Shown: positions 27,141 through 35,067 of the stretch, in pieces
Layout: the number at the start of each line of letters is the position of its first letter
How positions within the stretch are numbered: position 1 is the first letter of the stretch
Source: Cohnella fermenti
GTDB lineage: Bacteria > Bacillota > Bacilli > Paenibacillales > Paenibacillaceae
Direction of reading: 5' to 3'
DNA: 64,000 bases
Assembly: GCF_004801405.1 (NCBI RefSeq)
Contig: NZ_SSOB01000005.1
Location: forward strand, 124,001-188,000
Made by a program: the position numbers and the translations under genes
The notes under the pieces: model-generated
What the model was told of the DNA's origin: nothing
Seen by the model: only the letters and a program-made list of their open reading frames with translations
Databases searched by the model: none

Positions 27141-30108
27141 GCGATTCGATTCCTTCCCACGGCTTGTCGACGACCGGAAGGCTCATCGTCTTGAGCCGAT
27201 TGCCATTCTTGTCGACGTAACCGAATTCTTGCTGCTTGCGGAGAAGCTCCCGATTGACGTCGCGGATCGTCTGCTCCAGAGAAGCGCGGTAGTTGACTTT
27301 GCTAATGACGGTGCGCCCCCAGGCGTTGTTCAGCTCCCGGGTCAGGAAGTACCCTCCCGGCACGTTCGGGATGTCCTTGTACCAGCGCCATTGCTCCAGA
27401 ATGACCTCGGCGTCTTCCCGCTTCCATGGAAGCTGCTTAAACGCTTCGACGTTGGCGGTGTTCCAGCGGAAGGCGATGCCGTTGATCGCCTCAAGATCCT
27501 CCCCGTATTGCTTCTGCACGTCTGCGGACGACCACCACTGGAGGAATTGCCAAGCCTCCTCCTTCTTCTCCGAGCGCTCGAAGATGACATCGGTCTGCTG
27601 GCCGCCGCCGGCCCACCGGGTAATTGTTCCGTCCGCCTGCTTGGTGCCGGGCATCGCGGCGATTGCCCAGCGGCCGTTAAGCTCGGGCGCAGCGGCCGCC
27701 AACTGGACGTACGTGTTGTAATTGGATATTCCGATCGGCATCGTGCCGTCGCGGAAGTGCTCGTAGAAGCTGGGCACCTCCTTCTCGACCGCATACGTCG
27801 TGAACAGGTCCGTCCATTGCTTGAACGCGCGGAATGCTTCCGGCGAATCCAGAGCCGTCTTCACCCCTCCATCCTCGTAGAAGTCAACGCCGCCGTTATA
27901 GAAGTATTGCGTGAACTGCGTCGGGTCCAGATAGAAGTTCAAGGCGTTCTGCTGCAGCGTCGGCAGCAGCGCGTACACGTCGTCCCAGGTTTGCGGAACG
28001 TCAAGGCCAAGCCGGTCGAGAATGTCCTTGCGATAGAACAGCACCTGGAACGACTGCGTCTCCGGCAAGGCGTAATAGCCTCCGTCGTAATAAAGCGGCA
28101 GCCACGAGCCCGGACCGTACTGCCCGTAGACGGACTCGAACCCGTCAAGCTGCGACAGATCCTGCAGGCTTCCTCTGATCGCGAGATCGACGGGCAAGTC
28201 CTGGGGCAGCCCGAGCGCCACGTCGGGCTGCACGCCCGCCGCGTTGGAGAGCAGCAGCAGCTCCTGATTGGCGATCAGGTTCACCTTGACCCGGATGCCG
28301 GTTGCAGGCGTAAATTCTTCGTCCGCCAATTGCTGCAATTGATCGACATAATCCCGCCCGCGCAGCACCCAGATGTTCAGCTTGGCTTCGTCCAGGTCCG
28401 CCACGCTGTCGCGAGTGTCGAACGAGTAGGCGAAGTTCTGCACGCCGCCCGTCAGCTTCCGCCACCACGACGCCTTCATCGCCGGGAATTTGGCCCGCTC
28501 CGGCGCGATATAGATCTCGTCGAGCTGCAGCCCTTGATCCAGCAGAGAGTCGGTGGAGGAGCTCAGCTTCTCGCGAATTGAGGCTATCTCTTCAAGATGG
28601 TAAGGAAGCTCCTCCGGCTTCTTGAGAATCGTGCGAATTTGCTTGGCGCCGGCTTGCAGCGCCTGGCTTACCGCATCCGATCCGCCGTTGACAAGCACGG
28701 AGTCGTCCGCAAGCCGGTCCATTCGCTCCTGCAGCTCCCGCAGCTCTCCCGGCAAGCTTGGGTAATCCCGCTCCGGCACCCACGTCCGGTTGCGATCGAT
28801 AACGGCGCCCGCGAGCCCGCGCAAGTCCCAGCTTGCGGCATCGAGCTCGTCGGACAACGTCTGAATGCCCTCGAGCAGCGGCTGCACCGGCGCATGCGTG
28901 ACGGCCAGCGAGATCGTATGGCTTCCCTTCTTCAAATAAACGAGGTACGGCTCGCCTTCATCGTCCTCGACAACCCTGCCCTTCCAGCTTGCGGTGTACG
29001 GGAAAGCGAAGGCCGCGAATTCTTGGAACGGAACGGCGCCGTCGATCCGAATGGTGCGGAACGAGGTCTTGCGCGACACCAGGTTCTGCTTCGTGCGGAA
29101 GGCGAACTTGTAGGCTCCGTCCTCCGGAACCTCGAACGTCCATACAATCTCCTGATTCTGTTCCACCCAACGGATTCCGCCGACCGTGTTGTAGGTAATT
29201 CTCCCTTCGTTGCGAGGGACGCTGCGCGGATCGCGATCCGAATACAGCTTGATGGCCGTATCGTTCTTGTAGGCGAAGTCTTCCGCCTGCAGCGTCTGCG
29301 CCTTCCCTTGCAAGCCATCGCCGGAATCGGGATAGGCGGCGGCAACCTCGGCATAAGCCGGCACCGGCTCGGCGGGGGTCAGGTCGATTCGTTCGATCGC
29401 AACCGGCTCGCTGCCGGTGAAGCGGAGAATGTGGCGGCCCTGCGTCAGAAGCCACTGCAACGGCTCGGAGTAGCCGCCGGACGAATCGAGCAAGGGAGCA
29501 ACGCTCCAATCCGACACATCCTCGGAACGCGGGCGGATCTGGTCGCCGTCGGCATTCGTCAGAATCGGCCGGCTGTCCTTCCAGACGCGGTACAAGGCCG
29601 TCGACGAGGATTCCGCGAACGGACGCTCGCCGTCGACGTCAACCTCCCACAGGATCGGGGCTACGCCCTCGCCCGCAATCGGATCGTAAGCGACGCGAAT
29701 CTCGTAGAGCGCCGTCTCCGGCACATTCACTTCATATTCGACCCAGCCTTTATCCGCGGCATGCCAGACGAGAACTCCCGACTTGCCGGCATATCCGCCC
29801 ACCTTCAACTGCTTGGCATCCGATACGTTCAGCGGAAGCGCGGCAGCGATCGATACGGCGGTCGACGCCGGCGCGAAGCCTTGCTCCGCCCATTCTTCCT
29901 TGCGTTTGGCGTAGGACACCTCCCGCGTGATCAAGCCGGACGCTTCTCCTGCGCTCTGAACGGCGCCCGAATCGGCTGACGCTCCCGCAGCCTCCGCTTC
30001 CCCGGCGGACAAGGCCGCAGCCGGAGCTTGGAAGACAAGCGCCATAATCAGGAGCGCGGCATACGCTCGTTTCCTTAATCGACGGTTCACCCAGAAGCGA
30101 TAGTTCAC
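27130..30108 (-). CDS. 992-aa solute-binding protein with N-terminal carbohydrate-binding-like domains, GTG start
   Basis: About twice the normal size of a solute-binding protein. A signal peptide (YAALLIMALVFQAPAAALSA) has no lipobox cysteine. Two beta-sandwich modules resembling carbohydrate-binding domains follow (about 110-240, with ETALYEIRVAYDP; about 275-400, with DGAYKFAFRTKQN). A helical linker (about 410-520) precedes a family 1 binding-protein domain (about 570-960: LNIWVLRGRDYVDQLQQLADEEF, RWAIAAMPGTKQADG, INGIAFRWNT). GTG at 30108 is preceded by AGAGGGGGG. With no lipid anchor, it may be held through its extra domains or the permease. I infer that it grips a polymer and presents pieces to module 1. 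Confidence 0.85.
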   Translation of the reverse strand: MNYRFWVNRRLRKRAYAALLIMALVFQAPAAALSAGEAEAAGASADSGAVQSAGEASGLITREVSYAKRKEEWAEQGFAPASTAVSIAAALPLNVSDAKQLKVGGYAGKSGVLVWHAADKGWVEYEVNVPETALYEIRVAYDPIAGEGVAPILWEVDVDGERPFAESSSTALYRVWKDSRPILTNADGDQIRPRSEDVSDWSVAPLLDSSGGYSEPLQWLLTQGRHILRFTGSEPVAIERIDLTPAEPVPAYAEVAAAYPDSGDGLQGKAQTLQAEDFAYKNDTAIKLYSDRDPRSVPRNEGRITYNTVGGIRWVEQNQEIVWTFEVPEDGAYKFAFRTKQNLVSRKTSFRTIRIDGAVPFQEFAAFAFPYTASWKGRVVEDDEGEPYLVYLKKGSHTISLAVTHAPVQPLLEGIQTLSDELDAASWDLRGLAGAVIDRNRTWVPERDYPSLPGELRELQERMDRLADDSVLVNGGSDAVSQALQAGAKQIRTILKKPEELPYHLEEIASIREKLSSSTDSLLDQGLQLDEIYIAPERAKFPAMKASWWRKLTGGVQNFAYSFDTRDSVADLDEAKLNIWVLRGRDYVDQLQQLADEEFTPATGIRVKVNLIANQELLLLSNAAGVQPDVALGLPQDLPVDLAIRGSLQDLSQLDGFESVYGQYGPGSWLPLYYDGGYYALPETQSFQVLFYRKDILDRLGLDVPQTWDDVYALLPTLQQNALNFYLDPTQFTQYFYNGGVDFYEDGGVKTALDSPEAFRAFKQWTDLFTTYAVEKEVPSFYEHFRDGTMPIGISNYNTYVQLAAAAPELNGRWAIAAMPGTKQADGTITRWAGGGQQTDVIFERSEKKEEAWQFLQWWSSADVQKQYGEDLEAINGIAFRWNTANVEAFKQLPWKREDAEVILEQWRWYKDIPNVPGGYFLTRELNNAWGRTVISKVNYRASLEQTIRDVNRELLRKQQEFGYVDKNGNRLKTMSLPVVDKPWEGIESHVD

Positions 30109-30135
30109 CTTGCCATCCCCCCTCTGTTAAGTTCT

Positions 30136-31245
30136 CTAGTCCGCGAACCGTTCGCCGGTGTCAGGGTGGAAAAACAGCGTCTTGAGCGAGTCGATGCCGA
30201 GGCGCACGCTGGCGCCGGGCTCGAAGCGAACGGAGGGGCTGACGCGGGCGGAGAGCAGTTGTTCCTGGCCGATGTCGAGGTAGATGAACCGGTCGGCGCC
30301 CATCAGCTCCGTGAACCGATACTTCCCGGTAATGACGGCGTCCGAGAACAGCGCTTCGAGGCTGATGTTCTCAGGGCGAATTCCGAGGAGCACGGTGCGG
30401 TCGACTCTCTCGTGCTTGCGCAGCAGCTCGGCGTTCGCCTCGTGAATTGCGATGCGCAGCCGGGAAGTGACGAATTCCAGATCCCCGCGCGCATTCGCCT
30501 GAATGCGCCCTTCGATCAGATTGATCTGCGGCGAGCCGATGAACCCGGCCACGAACGTGTTGCTCGGCAGCGAATAGATGCGCTCCGGCGTATCGATCTG
30601 CTGAATGATGCCGTCCCGCATGACGACGATTCGATCGGCCATCGTCATCGCCTCCGCCTGATCGTGCGTCACATAGATAAAGGTTGTCTTCAGATCCTGG
30701 TGCAGCTTGATGATCTCCATCCGCATCGTAACCCGCAGCTTGGCGTCCAGGTTCGACAGCGGTTCGTCCATCAGGAACAGCTTCGGATTGCGCACGATCG
30801 CCCGGCCGAGCGCCACGCGCTGCCGCTGGCCGCCCGAGAGCTGCCTGGGCTTGCGGGACAGGTAGGATTCGATCTCCAGAATGCGGGATGCCTTCTTCAC
30901 GGCAAGCTCGATCTCGTACTTGGGCAGCTTGCGCATGCGCAGCCCGAACGCAATGTTCTCGAAGACGCTCAGGTTAGGGTACAGGGCGTAATTCTGGAAC
31001 ACCATGGAGATGTCCCGATCCTTCGGCGGCAGATGGTTGACCAGTTGATCGTCGATGTAGATTCCGCCCTCCGTAATCTCCTCCAGCCCGGCGATCATCC
31101 GCAGCATGGTTGACTTCCCGCAGCCGGACGGACCGACGAATACGATAAATTCCTTGTCGCGGATATCCAGATTAAAGTCCTTCACAACCGGATGCTTCTC
31201 CTTGCCGTAATGCTTGTAGACATGCTCAATTCGAATATTCGCCAT
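30136..31245 (-). CDS. Sugar ABC transporter ATPase, MsmX/UgpC type
   Basis: 369-aa ATPase of the MalK/UgpC/MsmX group. Walker A is GPSGCGKST, the signature is LSGGQRQR, Walker B is LFLMDEPLSNLD, and the H-loop is YVTHDQAEAMT. A C-terminal TOBE/OB regulatory domain (about 240-369) is present (VLLGIRPENISLEA). It is the only ATPase in the operon and the first gene, so it should power both permease pairs downstream, as MsmX does for several importers in Bacillus. ATG at 31245 is chosen because the protein then starts MANIRIEHVYKHYG like its relatives; the ribosome binding site is weak. Preceded by a leader attenuator. Confidence 0.92.
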   Translation of the reverse strand: MANIRIEHVYKHYGKEKHPVVKDFNLDIRDKEFIVFVGPSGCGKSTMLRMIAGLEEITEGGIYIDDQLVNHLPPKDRDISMVFQNYALYPNLSVFENIAFGLRMRKLPKYEIELAVKKASRILEIESYLSRKPRQLSGGQRQRVALGRAIVRNPKLFLMDEPLSNLDAKLRVTMRMEIIKLHQDLKTTFIYVTHDQAEAMTMADRIVVMRDGIIQQIDTPERIYSLPSNTFVAGFIGSPQINLIEGRIQANARGDLEFVTSRLRIAIHEANAELLRKHERVDRTVLLGIRPENISLEALFSDAVITGKYRFTELMGADRFIYLDIGQEQLLSARVSPSVRFEPGASVRLGIDSLKTLFFHPDTGERFAD

Positions 31246-31279
31246 AGAATTCCGCTGTCTCCCTTGTTCCCGCGACGTC

Positions 31280-31338
31280 AAAAAAAACGGAGACCTTCCG
31301 CAGGATTCTTAAGAATTCCTGCTGACTGTCTCCGTTGG
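31280..31338 (-). terminator. Leader attenuator of the double ABC importer operon
   Basis: Minus-strand AACGGAGAC pairs with GTCTCCGTT followed by eight T, with an inner GCAGGA/TCCTGC stem. It lies between the promoter and the first gene, so transcription of the whole operon must pass it. Confidence 0.8.
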
Positions 31339-31344
31339 AACGGT
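31331..31344 (-). promoter_or_regulatory. Small hairpin overlapping the terminator (leader motif, copy 3)
   Basis: Minus-strand ACCGTTCCAACGGA: stem CCGT/ACGG, loop TCCA, flanked by A. The 3' arm is the start of the terminator stem. The stem differs from copy 1 but still pairs. Confidence 0.6.
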
Positions 31345-31401
31345 CGCTGTGCGATAATGTCGATAATACCGATTAACTTTGTTTGAATTAGGAATGGGCC
31401 T

Positions 31402-31431
31402 ACTATATCAAGCCCTTTTCGGTTTTGTCAA
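31402..31431 (-). promoter_or_regulatory. Sigma-A-like promoter of the ABC importer operon
   Basis: Minus-strand TTGACA (31431-31426), an 18-nt spacer and TATAGT (31407-31402). It diverges from the promoter of the second monooxygenase unit, about 40 bp away. Confidence 0.82.
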
Positions 31432-31468
31432 CCACGAAATGAAATTTGGCAATTGGTTCGCAAATGGA

Positions 31469-31497
31469 TTGACGGAAGCAAAAAGTTGAGCTAATAT
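31469..31497 (+). promoter_or_regulatory. Sigma-A-like promoter of the second monooxygenase unit
   Basis: TTGACG (31469-31474), a 17-nt spacer and TAATAT (31492-31497). Leader to the ATG at 31643 is about 140 nt and carries an attenuator. Confidence 0.82.
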
Positions 31498-31537
31498 TCG
31501 AGTAAACAGATGGGAAATATCGATAATCAGTCGAGAT

Positions 31538-31584
31538 ACCGGTCAACCGGATTCATGGCGACAAAGCCGCGAATCCGGTTTTTT
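31538..31584 (+). terminator. Leader attenuator of the second monooxygenase unit
   Basis: A small hairpin A-CCGG-TCAA-CCGG-A (31538-31551) overlaps the terminator stem AACCGGATTC/GAATCCGGTT (31545-31580), which is followed by a T run. Same design as the three other leaders near 13.1-13.4 and 31.3 kb. Confidence 0.8.
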
Positions 31585-31642
31585 GTCGTCTTCGCGAGCT
31601 AACATTCATTCAATCACATTCATTCAAGGAGAGATGTTCGAG

Positions 31643-32983
31643 ATGGGACAACAACGCAAGCAAGCTCACTTTAACGTATTTCTGCGCGGCTCCGGCCATC
31701 ATGCCGGCGCCTGGAAGCATCCGGACGCCGAGACCGGCACCGATCTGGACCTCGCTTATTATGCGAAGCTGGCGGGGATCGCGGAGCGCGGACTGTTCGA
31801 TTCGCTGTTCATGGCGGACAACTATTCCGGGCTGGGGCGTCGGCTTGAACCGTTCACGCTGCTGTCCGCGCTGGCGGCGCAGACGAAGCACGTCGGCTTC
31901 ATCGCCACGGTCGGCACCACATATAACGATCCGTACCACATTGCCCGCAAGTTCGCCTCGCTCGATCATATCAGCAAGGGGCGCGCCGCATGGAACATCG
32001 TCACCGGCCATTCGCAGGCGGATGCCGACAACTTCGGACGTCCGGGGCATCCCGAGCATTCCACGCGCTACGATATCGGCACCGAATTCGTGGAAGTGAC
32101 CAAGCAGCTATGGGACAGTTGGGAAGAAGACGCGCTGATCTATGACCGCGACAACGAGCGACAGATCGATCATTCGAAGATTCACGAGATCAACTTCCAA
32201 GGCAAATACTTTAACGTCAAAGGCCCGCTCAACATTCCCCGGCCGCCGCAGGGATATCCCGTGCTCGTGCAGGCCGGCTCGTCGGAGAGCGGCAAGGAGC
32301 TTGCCGCCCGCTCGGCGGAGGTGATCTTCACCGCGCAGCAGACGCTCGGCGCGGCGAAGGAGTTCTATACCGACGTCAAATCCCGGCTGATCCGGTACGG
32401 CCGTACGCCGAACGAGCTGCTGATCATGCCGGGCTTAAGCCCGATTGTCGGCGACACCGAAGCGGAAGCGCGCGACTTGCAGGAGGAGCTCGATTCGCTT
32501 GTCGATTCCAGACATTCGCTGAAGCGGCTGTCCAACTATTTTACCGTCGACCTGTCCGAATACGATCTGGACGATCTCGTGCCGGTAGACAAGTCGAAGC
32601 CTTACGGCTTCTCGCAGAACGGCATCTCCAGCCGTCACGAAGCGGTCGTCGACGCGGCGATTCGCGATAAAATGACGATTCGCCAGTTCCTCAGCCGCAG
32701 CTATGCGGGTCACGGCCACGTCTCCTTCACCGGCTCCGTGCTGCAGGTTGCCGACTTCATCGAGACGTGGCTCGCCGAGAACGGCGCCGACGGCTTCAAC
32801 ATTCTGCCGCCGCTCTATCCGGTCGGCTTCGATGCGTTCGTCGACAAGGTCGTGCCCGAGCTGCAGAACCGCGGCTTGTTCCGCACGGAATACGAAGGAA
32901 CGACACTGCGCGACCGGCTCGGGCTGGCGCGTCCGGCCAACCAGCACAAGCGGCTCTGGGCGCTCGGCCGGGAAGCCAACTAA
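31643..32983 (+). CDS. LLM-class flavin-dependent monooxygenase (NtaA/SnaA/DszA family), paralogue 2
   Basis: 446-aa enzyme of the same family as 13825-15177 and similar to it over the whole length ([70 protein letters not shown]). FMNH2-dependent oxidation of an organosulfur compound or chelator is expected. ATG at 31643 has AAGGAGAG with a 9-nt spacer; an ATG at 31634 is too close to that site. First gene of a four-gene plus-strand unit with an SsuD-like enzyme, a flavin reductase candidate and an FAD protein. Confidence 0.9.
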   Translation: MGQQRKQAHFNVFLRGSGHHAGAWKHPDAETGTDLDLAYYAKLAGIAERGLFDSLFMADNYSGLGRRLEPFTLLSALAAQTKHVGFIATVGTTYNDPYHIARKFASLDHISKGRAAWNIVTGHSQADADNFGRPGHPEHSTRYDIGTEFVEVTKQLWDSWEEDALIYDRDNERQIDHSKIHEINFQGKYFNVKGPLNIPRPPQGYPVLVQAGSSESGKELAARSAEVIFTAQQTLGAAKEFYTDVKSRLIRYGRTPNELLIMPGLSPIVGDTEAEARDLQEELDSLVDSRHSLKRLSNYFTVDLSEYDLDDLVPVDKSKPYGFSQNGISSRHEAVVDAAIRDKMTIRQFLSRSYAGHGHVSFTGSVLQVADFIETWLAENGADGFNILPPLYPVGFDAFVDKVVPELQNRGLFRTEYEGTTLRDRLGLARPANQHKRLWALGREAN

Positions 32984-33014
32984 TCATTTGTCCGAAGGGC
33001 AAGGAGGATGCCGC

Positions 33015-34238
33015 ATGGTGGCAAGCAGAGCGGAAGACATCGAATTCGGCTGGTACATGCCGACACGGGGCGACGGTCCGTATATCGGCGTCCAATCCGA
33101 GCGGGTCGTCGATACGGCATACCAGATCCGCGTCGCCCAGGCGGTAGAGAACGCCGGCTATACGTTCGGCCTGATCCCGACCGGCGGCACATGCGCCGAT
33201 GCCTGGATTATGGGGGCGACGCTGGCGGCGCACACGCGCATCTTCAGGCCGTTGGTCGCGATGCGGCCGGGACTGATCGCCCCCGCGCTGGCCGCGCGGA
33301 TGGGCGCGACACTCGACGAAGTGACGGGGGGACGCGCGCTCATCAACATCGTGACGGGAAGTTCGCCGGACGACATGCGGGCGATGGGCGACCCGTACGC
33401 CGACGACAAGGAAGCCCGCTACGAGCGGACGCTCGAATATATTCGCATCGTGCGCGAGCTGTGGGTCCGTTCGCAGGAGGCGGAAGGAAGGCAGTTCCTC
33501 GCGGGCGGCAATCTGGCTGCCGGGGGCGGAGACAAGCCCGCTCCGGCGCTGGATTACAAGGGCAAGTACTTCAGCCTTGAAGGGGGGAAAAGCTACCCGC
33601 CGCCGGTGCAGCGGCCGCATCCGCCGTTCTACTTCGGCGGCAGCTCGGCGGAAGCGCACCGGACGGCAGCGGCGATCGCGGATGTCTATCTCATGTGGGC
33701 GGAGCCGCTCGACTGGATCGCATCGCAGATTGCCGAGGTCGAGCAGCATCGCGAGGAGCTGAAGCGGTCGACCGGGGAGGATCGCCGCATCCGCTACGGA
33801 CTCAGGGCGCAGCTTGTTATTCGCGACACGGAGGAAGAAGCGTGGGAAGCCGCGCGGCGCATCATCAGCCGGGCGTCTCCCGACACGTTGGAGACGTCGG
33901 AGCGGCAGTTCGCCTCCTCGTTGTCGACCGGCCAGCAGCGGCAGAATCAAGTTCGCGCGCTTGCCGCGGCGAACGACTACGTCATCGGCCCGAACTTCTG
34001 GGCCGGCTTGTCCGCCATCCGCGGCGGCGGCGCCATGGCGTTCGTCGGCACTCCCGATCAAGTCGCGGAGCGGCTGCTCGAATACGCGGATATCGGCGTT
34101 ACGTCCTTCATTCTGTCCGGGTATCCGAACCTGGAGGAGGCGTCGCTCTCCGGTCCGGTCATTCCCGCGTTCTGGCGCAAGTACGAAGAGAGAAGCCGCT
34201 CGCGGCAGCCGGAGCCGGCGCAGCGGCAGCAGATCTGA
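33015..34238 (+). CDS. SsuD-like LLM flavin-dependent monooxygenase
   Basis: 407-aa luciferase-like enzyme of the alkanesulfonate monooxygenase (SsuD) branch: EFGWYMPTRGDG, TARIFRPLVAMRPG-type strand (HTRIFRPLVAMRPGLIAPALAARM), GRALINIVTGSSPDD, PHPPFYFGGSSAEAH and the C-terminal GVTSFILSGYPNLEEA block. SsuD cleaves sulfonates to an aldehyde and sulfite using FMNH2 and O2. AAGGAGG precedes the ATG by 7 nt. It is slightly longer than E. coli SsuD (about 380) because of an insert near 150-165. With cysK, a flavin reductase candidate and an aldo/keto reductase nearby, sulfonate desulfonation is a reasonable reading; sulfosugar use is a hypothesis. Confidence 0.88.
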   Translation: MVASRAEDIEFGWYMPTRGDGPYIGVQSERVVDTAYQIRVAQAVENAGYTFGLIPTGGTCADAWIMGATLAAHTRIFRPLVAMRPGLIAPALAARMGATLDEVTGGRALINIVTGSSPDDMRAMGDPYADDKEARYERTLEYIRIVRELWVRSQEAEGRQFLAGGNLAAGGGDKPAPALDYKGKYFSLEGGKSYPPPVQRPHPPFYFGGSSAEAHRTAAAIADVYLMWAEPLDWIASQIAEVEQHREELKRSTGEDRRIRYGLRAQLVIRDTEEEAWEAARRIISRASPDTLETSERQFASSLSTGQQRQNQVRALAAANDYVIGPNFWAGLSAIRGGGAMAFVGTPDQVAERLLEYADIGVTSFILSGYPNLEEASLSGPVIPAFWRKYEERSRSRQPEPAQRQQI

Positions 34239-34285
34239 CCAACAGCTCCGACAAGCACAACCCACCAAGATCCCAGGAGGAACCT

Positions 34286-35041
34286 ATGAGCCATTCCGAT
34301 ATTGTCTCCTTTATCAAGAGTCATCGTTCGATTCGCAAGTTCAAGCGCGAAGAGGTGACGGACGAGCAAGTGGCGCACATTCTCGCAGCCGCGCAATCCG
34401 CTCCGACCTCGTCGAACATTCAGGCCTACAGCGTCGTCGGCGTGCGCGATCCCGAGACCAAACGCCGTTTCGCGGAGCTGGCGGGAGGACAGCGGCATAT
34501 CGAGGAGAGCGGCATCTTCCTTGTGTGGTGCGCCGATCTGAATCGGCTGCAATCCGCCATCCGGCTTGAGGAGCAGAACGGGGAGCTCGAGCTTCCCCAG
34601 AACCTGGAGACGTTCCTGCTCGCCTCGATCGATGCCACGCTTGCCGCGCAGAACGCCACGATAGCCGCCGAGGCGCTCGGCTTCGGCACCGTCTATATCG
34701 GAGGCATCCGCAACAATCCGCGCCTCGCATCCGAGCTGCTCGGGCTGCCGCGGCTCGTCTATCCGGTGTTCGGCCACTGCATCGGCGTTCCCGATCAGGA
34801 GCCGACGCCCCGGCCGCGCCTGCCCGTCGAAGCGGTCTACCATCGGGAGACGTACAGCGCGGAAGCGTTCGAGCCGAGCATTCGGCAGTATGACCGGGCG
34901 ACCGGGAACTATTACGCGTGGCGCACCGGCGGCAGCAAGGATACTTACTGGTCGAAGGAGATGGCGTCCCGCTTCCGCAAGGAGCGGCTTCGCGGCCACT
35001 TGCACGGTTTTCTCGAAGAGCAGGGCTTCCGGCTCGATTAA
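34286..35041 (+). CDS. Nitroreductase-type NADPH-dependent flavin reductase (NfrA-like)
   Basis: 251-aa FMN-containing nitroreductase-fold protein: N-terminal FIKSHRSIRKFKREEVTDEQV, FMN contacts SAPTSSNIQAYSVVG, GFGTVYIGGIRNNPRL and the C-terminal WSKEMASRFRKERLRGHLHGFLEEQGF that wraps the dimer. Relatives (B. subtilis NfrA, E. coli NfsA) reduce free FMN or nitro compounds with NADPH. CAGGAGG lies 5 nt before the ATG. Its place behind two LLM monooxygenases makes it the natural supplier of FMNH2 for them, though it is not of the SsuE flavodoxin-like type. Confidence 0.9.
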   Translation: MSHSDIVSFIKSHRSIRKFKREEVTDEQVAHILAAAQSAPTSSNIQAYSVVGVRDPETKRRFAELAGGQRHIEESGIFLVWCADLNRLQSAIRLEEQNGELELPQNLETFLLASIDATLAAQNATIAAEALGFGTVYIGGIRNNPRLASELLGLPRLVYPVFGHCIGVPDQEPTPRPRLPVEAVYHRETYSAEAFEPSIRQYDRATGNYYAWRTGGSKDTYWSKEMASRFRKERLRGHLHGFLEEQGFRLD

Positions 35042-35067
35042 TCCAGCAATATAGGAGGTGGGCCCGG

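Noticed and set aside
31280..31584. T-box or SAM riboswitch in the leaders at 13 and 31 kb
   Set aside because: The T-box core (AGGGTGGNACCGCG) and the S-box core are absent, and the leaders are too short for either.
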